Source of the DNA: Herbaspirillum aquaticum | Lineage (GTDB): Bacteria > Pseudomonadota > Gammaproteobacteria > Burkholderiales > Burkholderiaceae_D | Reading direction: 5' to 3' | Assembly (NCBI RefSeq): GCF_002213425.1 | Contig: NZ_NJGV01000029.1 | Location: 1-64,000 of the forward strand | DNA length: 64,000 nt | Part shown: one piece after another, positions 15,466 through 24,274 of the stretch | Position numbering within the stretch: the stretch's first letter is position 1 | Layout: every line of letters starts with the position of its first letter | The notes under the pieces: model-generated | Databases searched by the model: none | Told to the model about the DNA's origin: nothing | The model's input: only the letters and a program-made list of their open reading frames with translations | Made by a program: the position numbers and the translations under genes

Positions 15466-16278
15466 ATGGACAACATCAACGGCAAGTTCATCGACATCCA
15501 CGGCGTGGAGATGGTGTTCCACACCAAGAAGGGCGTCTTCCATGCACTGCGCGAGATCAACCTGACGGTGGCCAAGGGCGAGTTCGTGACCTTGATCGGG
15601 CACTCCGGCTGCGGCAAGTCGACCTTGCTGAACCTGATCGCGGGTCTGCTCAAGCCCAGCGAGGGCGTGCTGCTGTGTGCCAATCGCGAAATCGGCGGCC
15701 CGGCCCCGGAGCGCGCAGTCGTGTTCCAGAACCACTCGCTGCTGCCCTGGCTGACCTGCTACGAAAACATCTATCTCGGCGTGGAGCGTGTCTTCGGCGC
15801 CACCGAGAATCGCACCCAGCTGCGTGACCGCACGCGTGCCGCGCTGGCGCTGGTGGGGCTGACCGCCGCCGAGGCCAAGCGGCCCAATGAGATCTCCGGC
15901 GGCATGAAGCAGCGCGTTGGCATTGCCCGCGCGTTGGCGATGGAGCCCAAGGTCTTGCTGATGGATGAACCCTTTGGTGCCCTCGATGCGTTGACGCGCG
16001 CGCACCTGCAGGATGAGCTGTTGAAGATCGTTGCCAAGACCGAATCCACCGTGGTGATGGTGACCCACGATGTGGATGAGGCAGTGCTGCTGTCGGACCG
16101 GATCGTGATGATGACCAACGGACCGGCCGCCACCATCGGTGAGGTCGTGGAAGTGAAGCTGCCGCGTCCGCGTGACCGTGTCACGCTGGCGCAGGATGCG
16201 CAGTATGGTGCCTATCGCACGGCGGTGCTGGAGTTCCTGTATCGCAAGCAGGCGCATCCGGCCCGGGAGGCAGCGTGA
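15466..16278 (+). CDS. nrtD: Nitrate ABC transporter ATPase (NrtD/NasD type)
   Basis: A 270-residue ATPase. Walker A is GHSGCGKST (about residues 44-52), the Q loop [12 protein letters not shown], the signature [16 protein letters not shown], Walker [13 protein letters not shown] and the H loop [10 protein letters not shown]. There is no fused C-terminal binding-protein domain, so it is of the NrtD/NasD kind rather than cyanobacterial NrtC. GAGGAGGGCAGG precedes the ATG. It completes the importer with nrtA and nrtB. Confidence 0.92.
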   Translation: MDNINGKFIDIHGVEMVFHTKKGVFHALREINLTVAKGEFVTLIGHSGCGKSTLLNLIAGLLKPSEGVLLCANREIGGPAPERAVVFQNHSLLPWLTCYENIYLGVERVFGATENRTQLRDRTRAALALVGLTAAEAKRPNEISGGMKQRVGIARALAMEPKVLLMDEPFGALDALTRAHLQDELLKIVAKTESTVVMVTHDVDEAVLLSDRIVMMTNGPAATIGEVVEVKLPRPRDRVTLAQDAQYGAYRTAVLEFLYRKQAHPAREAA

Positions 16279-16334
16279 GCCTGCGCTAGCGGAGTGCCAA
16301 GGCCACCTGTCCAATGCCATTGAAGGAGAAGTCC

Positions 16335-17024
16335 ATGAGCAGCCTGGCTGTCATCGAAGAGGCCCCGGTTCAAGGGGAGGAGGCATCCGGAGTCGTTCCG
16401 CTCTCGGGCGAAGTGTTCGGTGCCCTGATCAATCTCTCGGGCCGCCGCCGTTTCACCTCGCAGCGCCTGGTGCTGTACGCGGTGCTGGCCGCACAGGGCC
16501 AGCAGGGCGCGTGTGCCACCGCGCGCGAGGCGCTGGGCTTGTTTCGCAGTGCCCATGCGGCCTTGCTCAAGCGCTCCGGGGATTTGCCCGGCGTCTTCTG
16601 CCCGGAGCTGGAAGAGGTCTATTTCGGACGCAGCCGGGGCGATGCCCGCATCACCAGTTTTGCCGAGCTGGCGCAACGTGCGCTCAATGCCATCGAGGAC
16701 AAGCTCAAGACCGGTCCGGCCCTGCTGGAACAACTGGTGCAGGAAACCACGCCGCTCCTGGCCGTGTTGAACGAGATCACGGCGGTCTACGAAGCGCAGT
16801 CCAGGAAGCATGCGCGCCTCATGCGCGAACAGTTGCGCGGCATCATGACCGATATCGAAACCATTGCGCGCGAAGCCAAGATGGTGGCCTTCAATGCCCG
16901 TATCGTGGCGGCCCGGTCAGGACAGGCGGGCCGGGAATTTTCGGTGGTGGCCGGTGTGCTTTCCAACATCACCGGTGAAATCGATGAACTGGTCAAGGAG
17001 GCCTTGAGCGGTGCTGCCGCCTGA
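16335..17024 (+). CDS. Soluble chemoreceptor-like protein with a NarX/PilJ-type P-box
   Basis: A 229-residue cytoplasmic protein with no transmembrane segment. Residues 32-44, INLSGRRRFTSQR, match the P-box of PilJ/NarX-type nitrate sensor domains (INLAGxxRMxSQR). Residues about 177-208 (AREAKMVAFNARIVAARSG, REFSVVAGVL) match the hairpin tip of methyl-accepting chemotaxis proteins, but the long flanking coiled coils are missing. The ATG follows GAAGGAG. It is 56 bases after the ATPase gene and in the same direction, so probably in the nitrate operon. A nitrate- or nitrite-sensing role is likely; the output partner is unknown. It has no ANTAR domain. Confidence 0.72.
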   Translation: MSSLAVIEEAPVQGEEASGVVPLSGEVFGALINLSGRRRFTSQRLVLYAVLAAQGQQGACATAREALGLFRSAHAALLKRSGDLPGVFCPELEEVYFGRSRGDARITSFAELAQRALNAIEDKLKTGPALLEQLVQETTPLLAVLNEITAVYEAQSRKHARLMREQLRGIMTDIETIAREAKMVAFNARIVAARSGQAGREFSVVAGVLSNITGEIDELVKEALSGAAA

Positions 17025-17056
17025 ACTCGCCTTCCTGGCGCCATTCATCTGCGTTT

Positions 17057-17077
17057 AATGCTCTTTTGCAGAGCATT
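17057..17077. terminator. Short hairpin between the nitrate operon and the convergent DUF423 gene
   Basis: Stem AATGCTC/GAGCATT with loop TTTTGCA in an A/T-rich surround. A weak bidirectional terminator is plausible. Confidence 0.4.
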
Positions 17078-17096
17078 TAATCTTGCTTAATGCTGC

Positions 17097-17471
17097 TCAC
17101 CGGTTCTTCAACGCTGCCCATGCCACCAGCAGCCAAGCAGCGAGGAAGGCCACGCCGCCGAACGGCGTGATGGCGCCCAGGATGCGCGTGCCGGTCAGGG
17201 CCAGCAGGTAGAGGCTGCCGCTGAAGATGACGATGCCCGCCAGCATCAGCCGGCCGGCCCAGTGCAGGGCGGCCCCGGCCATGCGTGGCATGAGCAGCGC
17301 GATGGCAATCATGCCCAGCGCATGCATGACCTGGTAGGTCACGGCGGTGTGCCAGATCGCCAGCATCTCTTCGGAAATCATTTTCTTCAAACCATGCGCG
17401 CCGAAGGCGCCACAGCCCACGGCCACGAACATGTTCAGCGCGCCGGCGGCGATCAGGGTGCGTTCTTTCAT
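17097..17471 (-). CDS. DUF423 membrane protein
   Basis: A 124-residue protein with four hydrophobic helices and the DUF423 pattern: GCGAFGAHGLKK in the first loop, then WHTAVTYQVMHALGMI, and the end WLLVAWAALKNR. Family members (YwdK/YgdD-like) are small inner-membrane proteins of unknown function. It begins MKERTLIAAGALN. It is convergent with the nitrate operon and upstream neighbours are unrelated, so context gives no role. Confidence 0.88.
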   Translation of the reverse strand: MKERTLIAAGALNMFVAVGCGAFGAHGLKKMISEEMLAIWHTAVTYQVMHALGMIAIALLMPRMAGAALHWAGRLMLAGIVIFSGSLYLLALTGTRILGAITPFGGVAFLAAWLLVAWAALKNR

Positions 17472-17504
17472 CGGTCTCGTTCTCGGTCAGCGGTCATCAG
17501 CGAT

Positions 17505-17966
17505 TCAATAAGTCGGGCGCATGCCCTTGCCCAGCCGATACTCATGCCGCAATACGAACTGGGAGGTAGCGATCAGGCCCGACAATCCCAGGATCAGTTG
17601 CGTCAGGGTATCCGGCGGCAGCACCCATACGCTGCCGGCGGGGGCGGGCACATTGGCGGCAGCGCTGATGACCGGGGCGGCCCATGCGGCTTCCTCGCTC
17701 ACGTCCAGCAGGATCTGGCCTTCGGGTGTGGTGTGCAGATGGATCTCGCCGCCCAGCTCCAGCGTGAAGCAGATGCCCTGGCCGGCGTTGACGGTGTTCA
17801 TCTTGTGACGGAAGACCACGGCTTGCAGTTCGCGGTTGTAGGTGTCGATCCAGGTCTCCACTTCCTGCACGTTCTGCAGGACGATCCAGCGGCGTGGCGC
17901 GGGAATGGTCTCGGCGCCGGCGACGGCATCATCGGGGAAGATCGGTTCGGGGGCTTGCTCGGACAT
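17505..17966 (-). CDS. Hypothetical cytoplasmic protein
   Basis: A 153-residue product I do not recognise. The ATG starting MSEQAPEPIFPDD was chosen because the upstream extension (31 codons) looks non-coding. It is acidic at the N-terminus, with a beta-rich middle (RWIVLQNVQEVETWI, GICFTLELGGEIHLHTT) and a moderately hydrophobic stretch near the end (LTQLILGLSGLIATSQFVL) that could be a membrane helix. It lies 33 bases upstream of the DUF423 gene on the same strand and may share its transcript. Confidence 0.6.
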   Translation of the reverse strand: MSEQAPEPIFPDDAVAGAETIPAPRRWIVLQNVQEVETWIDTYNRELQAVVFRHKMNTVNAGQGICFTLELGGEIHLHTTPEGQILLDVSEEAAWAAPVISAAANVPAPAGSVWVLPPDTLTQLILGLSGLIATSQFVLRHEYRLGKGMRPTY

Positions 17967-18117
17967 GGTGGCTGCGGGAGTCGGGGGAAGGCAGCAGTAT
18001 ATAGGATCGCTGTGGCGCAAGGCAGCGGCCGTGGACGTGCCAAAGCGCTTGCCTGGCACAGCGCAATGGCGGTAGCTTATGCACTCCGGGCTGCCCGGCT
18101 CTCATCATAAAAATTCC

Positions 18118-19032
18118 ATGCGCCAATTCTCTTTCTCCGCCTTCGGCAGGCTGCTGCCGGCATTGGGCCTGTGCGGCCTGATCCTGGTTCCCTTCTCGGG
18201 ACGCGCCCAGCAGCTGGCGCTGGACATCAACGAATCGGTCAGCAGCATCGACGTAAGCGTCAAGGACATGTATGGCCGGCAAGAGAGCGGCAAGGTCGTC
18301 ATCACCCAGTTCAAGCCGGCCGGACCGGGACCTTTCCCGGTGATCATCCTCAGTCACGGACGCAGTCCCACCAATCGCCAGGATCCGCCGCGTTTTCGCT
18401 TCACCAGGCAGGTACGCTACTTCGTCTCGCGCGGCTTTGCCGTCTTCGAACCGACCCGCATCGGCTACGGCGCCTACATGACGCAGTTCGATCCTGAGGA
18501 CAGTGGCAGTTGCGCCAGCAAGGATTACGCGCCCATGGCCGAGGCCGGCAGCACCGAAATCCTGGCCGTGCTGGATTATGCCAGGCAGCAGCCGTATGTC
18601 GATGCCAAGCGCGTGCTGCTGGTGGGTCAGTCGGTGGGTGGCTACCTCACGGTGGCCACTTCCGCGCACAACCCCGAGGGGGTCGTGGGTGCAATCAATT
18701 TTGCCGGTGGCTCCGGCGGCGATCCGGAAAAACGTCCCGGCAATCCCTGCGCACCCCAGCGGCTGGAAGAGATGTACGCCCGCTTTGGCCAGGCCACGAA
18801 GATGCCCATGCTGTGGATCTATACCGAGAACGACCTCTACTTCGCCCCGACCCACAGCAAGGCGTGGCACGAGGCCTTCGTCAAGGCCGGCGGCAAGGCG
18901 GACTATCGGCTCCTGCCGCCCTTCGCCCAGAACGGGCATACGCTCTTTGCCCGGGGCCCCGAGATCTGGGAGCCCATCGTCGGCGAGTTCCTCGACAAGC
19001 TCGGCCTGCCGGCACCGCGTGCGGCTCAATAA
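18118..19032 (+). CDS. Exported dienelactone-hydrolase-like alpha/beta hydrolase
   Basis: A 304-residue hydrolase with an N-terminal signal (FGRLLPALGLCGLILVPF, likely cleaved after GRA). The alpha/beta-hydrolase elements are visible: the strand-turn PFPVIILSHGRSP (oxyanion region), nucleophile elbow VGQSVGGY (Ser), the acid near IYTENDLYFAP and the catalytic His in FAQNGHTLF. Dienelactone hydrolases normally use Cys, so this Ser form is more likely an esterase or peptidase. Substrate is unknown. The ATG lacks a clear ribosome-binding site. The stop overlaps the convergent SulP gene by 7 bases. Confidence 0.8.
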   Translation: MRQFSFSAFGRLLPALGLCGLILVPFSGRAQQLALDINESVSSIDVSVKDMYGRQESGKVVITQFKPAGPGPFPVIILSHGRSPTNRQDPPRFRFTRQVRYFVSRGFAVFEPTRIGYGAYMTQFDPEDSGSCASKDYAPMAEAGSTEILAVLDYARQQPYVDAKRVLLVGQSVGGYLTVATSAHNPEGVVGAINFAGGSGGDPEKRPGNPCAPQRLEEMYARFGQATKMPMLWIYTENDLYFAPTHSKAWHEAFVKAGGKADYRLLPPFAQNGHTLFARGPEIWEPIVGEFLDKLGLPAPRAAQ

Positions 19033-21200
19033 GCCAGCCGATACGCCTCATTGGTCGATTCCAGCCGGCTGGCAATGACCTTGACCACATACGCATGCAG
19101 CCGCAGGGCCGTGGCCGGGTCGTCCTGCTCCAGCTGGCGCAGGTTGGCCCGCGTCAGTTGCCAGGCGCGCGTGGGACGATCGGTGACCACGTCGGCGGTG
19201 CGCCGCTGGCCGCGGTAGAGCGCCATCTCGCCCACGATGGTGGCACTGCCGAAGGAGCGCAAACGCATGCGGCCGCCTCCTTCCAGGGGTAACGAGATGC
19301 TGACCAGCCCCTCGTCGATGAAATACATCGAATCACCCGCATCACCCTTGCGAAACAGCATCGTGCCGGCGGCCAGTTCCACTTTCTCCATGCGCGCCAG
19401 CAGGGCGGCCAGTTCGCGCGCATCGAAATGCTCGGCCAGGCTGCTGTGCAGGGCATCGCGCGACTGGTCGCCTGCGGCGTGTTGCAGCAACTGGTCTTCT
19501 ACCCATTCCAGTGCCAGGTCGAGATCGGCGAACTCGCGCGGGGCCTGGCCGGGGAAGGCGGCGCGTGCGATGGGGCGGCGGATCGCTTCGCTGATGCCGG
19601 TCAGGATCAGGGTCACCTTGTAGTGCTCGCACACCTGCGCCAGCTTGACGAAGCTCTGCGAGGTCGATGCATCCAGGCCCTGGACGTGGCGGAAGTCGAT
19701 GATGATGAACTGGCGCGGCGACTGCAGTTGTTCGCGCACCCGATGCACGATCTGGTTGGCGCTGCCAAAGAACAGGAAACCCTGCAGGCGCATGCCGAAG
19801 ACGCGCTGGCCCAGCTGCTTGAGTTCGGCCTGGGCGGCGGCGCTGCGCTCGAGCTTGGAGTGCAGCGTGGCACCGGTGAATTCCATCTTCACGCAGGATA
19901 CCCGGCCATAGTCCAGCACGAACAGGACGCAGGCCACCACCACGCCCAGCGCTACGCCGGTGACGAAGCCGTAGCAGGCCACCACTGCCACGATCAGCAC
20001 GATCAGGAAATAGTCCCCGCGCGCCAGGCGGCGGCTGCGCACCAGCCATTCATTGAGCAATCCGCCACCCAGGCCGATGAGCAGGCCGGCCAGGACCGGC
20101 TTGGGGAAATAGGCCAGCAGCGGGATGAAGAAAAGTGCAAACACCAGGCAGAGCAGCGCTGCCAACAGCGTGGCGATGCGGTCGCGCGAGCCGAAGCGGT
20201 AGTTCAGCAGCGTGCGCGAGAGCGAATGACAGCCGACCACGCCGCCGAACAGCCCGCTGAGCATGTTGGCCAGGCCGGCGCTGCGCAGCTCGCGGTTGAA
20301 ATCGACCTCGCGCCGCGTGGCCAGGCTTACCCCGGTGGCATTGAGCAGGATGGCCAGTGTGGTCACGGCAATGAGCGCCAGCAGTTCGCCGTAGTGGCGC
20401 CACAGGATGTCCCAGTGCACCAGCGACCAGGAGACTTGCACCGGCAGCTGCACATGCCCGGGGCTCAGCGGCGCGAACATCCAGCCAAAAGCACGCGCCT
20501 GGGCCAGCGAGATGCCGCTGGCGGCCAGGGCGGCGTAGAAGGCGGCACTGGCCAGCGCCAGCGAGGCCGGCAGGGCCAGCGGATGTTCGAACTTGCGTCC
20601 CGGCAGGCCCAGCATGCCGACCACCACGATGGCCACCGGCAGCAGTTCCTGCCAGTGCAGCTCAATGCCGGCGCCCAAGGCATCCAGGCCCAGGGGATGT
20701 CCGGTCAGCACCGTGAAGGCCCCGGTCCACAGCAGGTAGCCGGTGCCGGCGAGGAAACCGCCGATCACCGGGAAGGGGACGAACAGCACCAGGTTGCCCC
20801 GCCGCAGCGCGCCCAGCAGCATCAGCACCAGACCCACCAACAGGCTGCTCATGGTGATGGCGGTGGTGACCGTGGCCAGGATCTCGGCCGGGGAAAGTTG
20901 GGCACGTTGCATGGTGGCGCTGATGCCGCCGACCATCAGCGAGAGCAGGCCCACCGAATTGGAGTCGGCGCCGCCCAGCATGAAGGGCAACGAACTGGTG
21001 AAGCAGATCACCAGCAGGCAGAGCACGCTGGTGATGAACATGAGCGGCAAGCCGGCCTGCAGGAGGCCATCGCCACTGCCCCCGAAAATCATGACGGCGT
21101 AGCTCACTGCATAGCTCACCGACACCAGTGCCACCACGCAGGCTGCCGGCAGGCTGCCCAGGCAGTGGCGCAAGCGGGTGAGCGGACTGGATTGCGGCAT
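19026..21200 (-). CDS. SulP-family anion transporter with STAS and cyclic-nucleotide-binding domains
   Basis: A 724-residue inner-membrane protein. Residues 1 to about 480 form the SulP transporter core with 10-14 helices (for example VVALVSVSYAVSYAVMIFGG and MLSGLFGGVVGCHSLSRTLL). A STAS domain follows at about 500-610 (FIIIDFRHVQGLDASTSQSF). A cyclic-nucleotide-binding domain is at about 620-715 (GTMLFRKGDAGDSMYFIDEG, ATIVGEMALYRGQRRTADV). The start was set at MPQSSPLTRLRH, just before the first helix and after GAAGG. The substrate may be sulfate, bicarbonate or another anion. The C-terminal domain suggests gating by cyclic nucleotide, which is inference. Confidence 0.9.
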   Translation of the reverse strand: MPQSSPLTRLRHCLGSLPAACVVALVSVSYAVSYAVMIFGGSGDGLLQAGLPLMFITSVLCLLVICFTSSLPFMLGGADSNSVGLLSLMVGGISATMQRAQLSPAEILATVTTAITMSSLLVGLVLMLLGALRRGNLVLFVPFPVIGGFLAGTGYLLWTGAFTVLTGHPLGLDALGAGIELHWQELLPVAIVVVGMLGLPGRKFEHPLALPASLALASAAFYAALAASGISLAQARAFGWMFAPLSPGHVQLPVQVSWSLVHWDILWRHYGELLALIAVTTLAILLNATGVSLATRREVDFNRELRSAGLANMLSGLFGGVVGCHSLSRTLLNYRFGSRDRIATLLAALLCLVFALFFIPLLAYFPKPVLAGLLIGLGGGLLNEWLVRSRRLARGDYFLIVLIVAVVACYGFVTGVALGVVVACVLFVLDYGRVSCVKMEFTGATLHSKLERSAAAQAELKQLGQRVFGMRLQGFLFFGSANQIVHRVREQLQSPRQFIIIDFRHVQGLDASTSQSFVKLAQVCEHYKVTLILTGISEAIRRPIARAAFPGQAPREFADLDLALEWVEDQLLQHAAGDQSRDALHSSLAEHFDARELAALLARMEKVELAAGTMLFRKGDAGDSMYFIDEGLVSISLPLEGGGRMRLRSFGSATIVGEMALYRGQRRTADVVTDRPTRAWQLTRANLRQLEQDDPATALRLHAYVVKVIASRLESTNEAYRLAY

Positions 21201-21538
21201 CAGATGACCTTCCCCGAAGGCTGCGCGTTTGTGCGGCATGCCTGTACCCCCATCGATATGGCCGCGCACGTGCCGGCCGTTCTTGTTGTCTGGCGTCTTG
21301 CCGCGCGCCCCCGCGCGCGATACCGGACGGGCGCCGCTGCGGTGCATGCCGCAGGGTCGCTGGTGTCCGGATATTGCCAATGATGAATGCCAATCTATCA
21401 CACGAAAATGACAGAATTACAACAAGAGGCGGCTTTCTGGGCGAAATGAAATAAAGCTCAGGTATTCCGGTCGCGACGGCCGCGCAGCCGTTGCATGCAG
21501 GAAAAAAGTGAACGTTTACATCCTCGTTCACATCCTCT
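21201..21538. other. Intergenic region between the SulP and FUSC genes
   Basis: No gene or strong structure is seen in 338 bases. An A/T-rich part near 21375-21430 probably holds the SulP promoter; the best hexamers there (TTGTAA and GATAGA on the minus strand) are weak. Confidence 0.5.
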
Positions 21539-23383
21539 TCAGGACGATCTGCCGTCGGCATGCTGGCGATGCCATTGCACCGAAGCTTGCCCGGCCAGTT
21601 CACGCAGGCTGCGCAGGGAGGCGACCTCTTCCGAGGTCAGTCCGTCGCGCTGGCGGCGCAGGCCACCCAGTTCGTGCAGGGCGGTTTCGGCGTCGATGCT
21701 GGCCAGCCCGGCCTGCCGTTGCAGCTGGCGCAGTACCGGGGCCGGCTGGCGCGCCAGTACGGCATCCAGGTAGGCGCGGTTGGCCTCCAGTCCGGCGGCG
21801 ATACGCTGGCGCGGCGTGGCACCCAGATCGGGCCACAGCGCCAGCGCGGCCAACAGGGCGGCGCCGCTGCCGACCAGGTTATCCAGTGCGCGGGCCGAGG
21901 CGATGCCGGCACCGGGCTGCAGCATGTCGGTCACGCAGATGAAGAGCATGGTCAGGAACACCACGAACACCGTGTAGTTCACCAGCCGCAGGGCAATCGC
22001 CAGCCCTGCCAGCAGGATCGCCAGCAGCGGCAGCAGCAGCCCGTGGGGCGGGACCAGCTGCAGCAGCGTCAAGGCCAGCAGGCCGCCCAGCAGGCTGCCA
22101 AGGATGCGTTCCACGCAGCGCGCCCAGGTCTGGCGGGCGGCTCCCTGCAACACCACCACCACAGCCATCGTGGCCCAGTACGGATAGCCAAGGTGGAAGG
22201 CCTGCGCCGCATAGAACACGGCACCCACCCCCGCTGCCTGGCGGCCACCCTGCTGCAGGCTCTTGTGCAGCTGCGGCAGCAGGGGCTTGCGGGGCGGCGT
22301 GGGCGCGGTTTCTGCCACCTCCCGGGAGCGCTGTTCGGCCCACAGCAGCCTGTCGGCGTGCGACAGCGCGCGCAGGCAGCCGGCAACCAGCGGGTCGGAC
22401 ACCGGCGCTTGCTGGCTGGCGCTGAAGCGCTCCTGCAGGGCGCGGCCGGGGGGCATGCCGCGGGTGGCCTCCAGCCGGGCATGGGCGCGCAGCAGCACCG
22501 CCAGGGCCAGGCGCGCGGCGCGCCGCTGCTCGTGCGGGGTGGTCAGTTGCTGGATGGCGGCGTGCTCCAGGGCGATGAGCGTGTGGAAGATCATTTCGCT
22601 GGCCTGCAGCAGGTGTTCCCAGGGATGTGCATCGGCCATGGCCGTGCCGGCATGCCGTTGCAGCATGGCACGCAGGCGTTCCAGGGCCAGTCGCGTGGCG
22701 CGGCGATGTTCGCCGTGCTCCCGGTGCCAGTGCTGGTCGCGGTGCTGGCCGGCTGGCGAGGCCAGCAGGGCCTGGCTCATGTCGAGCATGCGCAGCAGGG
22801 CTGCGCGCGCGGCCTGGCGCAGGGCGGCCTGGTCATCGATGCGCCAGATCAGGTTGATGAGCAGCCAGGCCCAGAGCGCGCCAGCGCAGAAGGACGCGGC
22901 CTGCAGCGCGGCCATCGCCTGGCCTTGCGGAAAGCCTGCCGCCACTACGGCGACCACCGCCAGCAGCGTGCCCAGTAGCGCACCGGACTCGATGGCACCA
23001 GTGAGCGTGACCGCGCCCAGCACCATCAGCGGCGCCGTGAGCAGGGCGGCATGCGGGGTCCATGAGGAGGTCCAGGCACCGATGAACGCCACCACTGTTC
23101 CTGCCAGGGCAAAGATGCCCAGCAACAGGCGGCGCTGCGCATGCGGGCCGGGTGCATCGCACAGGCAGGTCCAGAAGGCGGCGAACACCGCCCACGCCAG
23201 CCAGCGCTGTCCGCTCAGCATGGCGGCCGCCAGCGGCAGGGCAATGGCGACCCCGGCACGCAAGCCTTCCTGGGCGCTGAACTGTTCCTGGAGCAAAGGA
23301 AAAGAGCGCAATTCCAGCCGCCGTGCGATGCGGCGCGCATGGGCGGCGAGGGTGCGGGTCTCGGGCAGGAAGATGGTGCGCAT
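21539..23383 (-). CDS. FUSC-family (AaeB/YccS-like) membrane transporter
   Basis: A 614-residue inner-membrane protein with the FUSC layout: a first block of about five helices (residues 35-165, AGVAIALPLAAAMLSGQRW, WAVFAAFWTCLCDAPGP), a cytoplasmic helical region, and a second block (about 395-520, YPYWATMAVVVVLQGAARQT, RILGSLLGGLLALTLL). Relatives such as AaeB export aromatic acids with a membrane-fusion partner, but no such partner is next door. The ATG was placed at MRTIFLPETRTL; the frame extends upstream through the operator region. It is divergent from lldR with paired FadR-type operators between, so lactate-linked control is likely. Confidence 0.85.
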   Translation of the reverse strand: MRTIFLPETRTLAAHARRIARRLELRSFPLLQEQFSAQEGLRAGVAIALPLAAAMLSGQRWLAWAVFAAFWTCLCDAPGPHAQRRLLLGIFALAGTVVAFIGAWTSSWTPHAALLTAPLMVLGAVTLTGAIESGALLGTLLAVVAVVAAGFPQGQAMAALQAASFCAGALWAWLLINLIWRIDDQAALRQAARAALLRMLDMSQALLASPAGQHRDQHWHREHGEHRRATRLALERLRAMLQRHAGTAMADAHPWEHLLQASEMIFHTLIALEHAAIQQLTTPHEQRRAARLALAVLLRAHARLEATRGMPPGRALQERFSASQQAPVSDPLVAGCLRALSHADRLLWAEQRSREVAETAPTPPRKPLLPQLHKSLQQGGRQAAGVGAVFYAAQAFHLGYPYWATMAVVVVLQGAARQTWARCVERILGSLLGGLLALTLLQLVPPHGLLLPLLAILLAGLAIALRLVNYTVFVVFLTMLFICVTDMLQPGAGIASARALDNLVGSGAALLAALALWPDLGATPRQRIAAGLEANRAYLDAVLARQPAPVLRQLQRQAGLASIDAETALHELGGLRRQRDGLTSEEVASLRSLRELAGQASVQWHRQHADGRSS

Positions 23384-23392
23384 GGCAAGTAC

Positions 23393-23409
23393 AAGTGGTC
23401 GGACCACTT
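23393..23409. promoter_or_regulatory. FadR-family (LldR) operator 1
   Basis: A perfect dyad, AAGTGGTCgGACCACTT, containing TGGTcggACCA, which fits the FadR-subfamily pattern TNGTNNNACNA. It is ten bases upstream of the FUSC start codon. Confidence 0.8.
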
Positions 23410-23479
23410 TTTCAATGAATTTGGCGTGGTATGGAGTGGATACTACAATCGACTGCACTACCTTTGTGAGGACTCTGTA

Positions 23480-23496
23480 AAGTGGTCCGACCACCT
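23480..23496. promoter_or_regulatory. FadR-family (LldR) operator 2
   Basis: AAGTGGTCcGACCACCT differs from a perfect dyad at one position. It lies just upstream of the lldR ribosome-binding site and 87 bases (about eight helical turns) from operator 1, which would suit looping between the two. Confidence 0.8.
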
Positions 23497-23511
23497 TCCA
23501 AGGAGCCGCCG

Positions 23512-24249
23512 ATGACTGCCTCTCCCCTGGTTGACCGCCTGGCCGACCTGATTGCCCAGCGTGCGCTGGTACCGGGCCAGAAGCTACCGTCTGAACGCAC
23601 ACTGGCCTCGGAGTTCGGCGTGTCGCGTTCGTCCCTGCGCGAGGCCATTGGCGTGCTCACCAGCCGGGGTGTACTGGTGGCCCGCCATGGCGGTGGCACT
23701 TTCCTGGCCGAAGACGAGCATGCGGCGCTGACCGATCCGATTGCCGACGCCTTGCTGCCGCTCGCACCGCTGGCCCGCAGTGATGCCGGCTATTGGAAGG
23801 ACGTGGCCGAGATCCGGTTTTCGCTGGAAGGCGATGCCGCGTATTTCGCCGCCCTGCGCGCTAGCGAATCAGACAAGCAGCGTTTGCAACAGGCATATTT
23901 CGCCGTCTCCACCGCGCCCCTCGATGACCTGGCCGCGCAGGCCCGCACCGATGCCGCCTTTCACCTGGCCATCGCCCAGGCCTCGCGCAATGTGGTGCTG
24001 CGGCAGGTGATGTCGGGCCTGCTGCGGCTGCTGGAGATCAGCATTGCCGACACCTTGCGGCAGCTGTATCGCCTGCCGGACATCGTGGCCCAACTGGACA
24101 AGCAGCATCGCCAGATCCTCGACGCCATTCTCGCCGGCCGCGCCGAGGAGGCGCGCCAGCATGCCAATGCGCACCTCGACTTCGTACAGCAGCGCCTGCT
24201 GGACATCGAAGAAGCCCCTGCCCGGGCGCGGCGTGCCGCTGCCGTTTGA
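23512..24249 (+). CDS. lldR: FadR/GntR-family lactate-responsive regulator LldR
   Basis: A 245-residue transcription factor. The GntR winged helix is at residues about 5-70 ([40 protein letters not shown]) and the all-helical FCD effector domain at about 85-225, with the metal/ligand residues Asp and His in [14 protein letters not shown] and QHRQILDAI. The ATG follows AAGGAG; an upstream in-frame start would overlap operator 2. It directly precedes lldD, as in known L-lactate loci, so it should respond to L-lactate and repress lldRD and probably the divergent FUSC gene. Confidence 0.88.
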   Translation: MTASPLVDRLADLIAQRALVPGQKLPSERTLASEFGVSRSSLREAIGVLTSRGVLVARHGGGTFLAEDEHAALTDPIADALLPLAPLARSDAGYWKDVAEIRFSLEGDAAYFAALRASESDKQRLQQAYFAVSTAPLDDLAAQARTDAAFHLAIAQASRNVVLRQVMSGLLRLLEISIADTLRQLYRLPDIVAQLDKQHRQILDAILAGRAEEARQHANAHLDFVQQRLLDIEEAPARARRAAAV

Positions 24250-24274
24250 TTTTCTTCACGTTACCAGGACCATC

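Noticed and set aside
19428-21383. A 651-codon open frame antisense to the SulP gene
   Set aside because: It has Gln/His/Gly-rich low-complexity composition typical of the complement of a GC-rich gene, no ribosome-binding site and no family resemblance.
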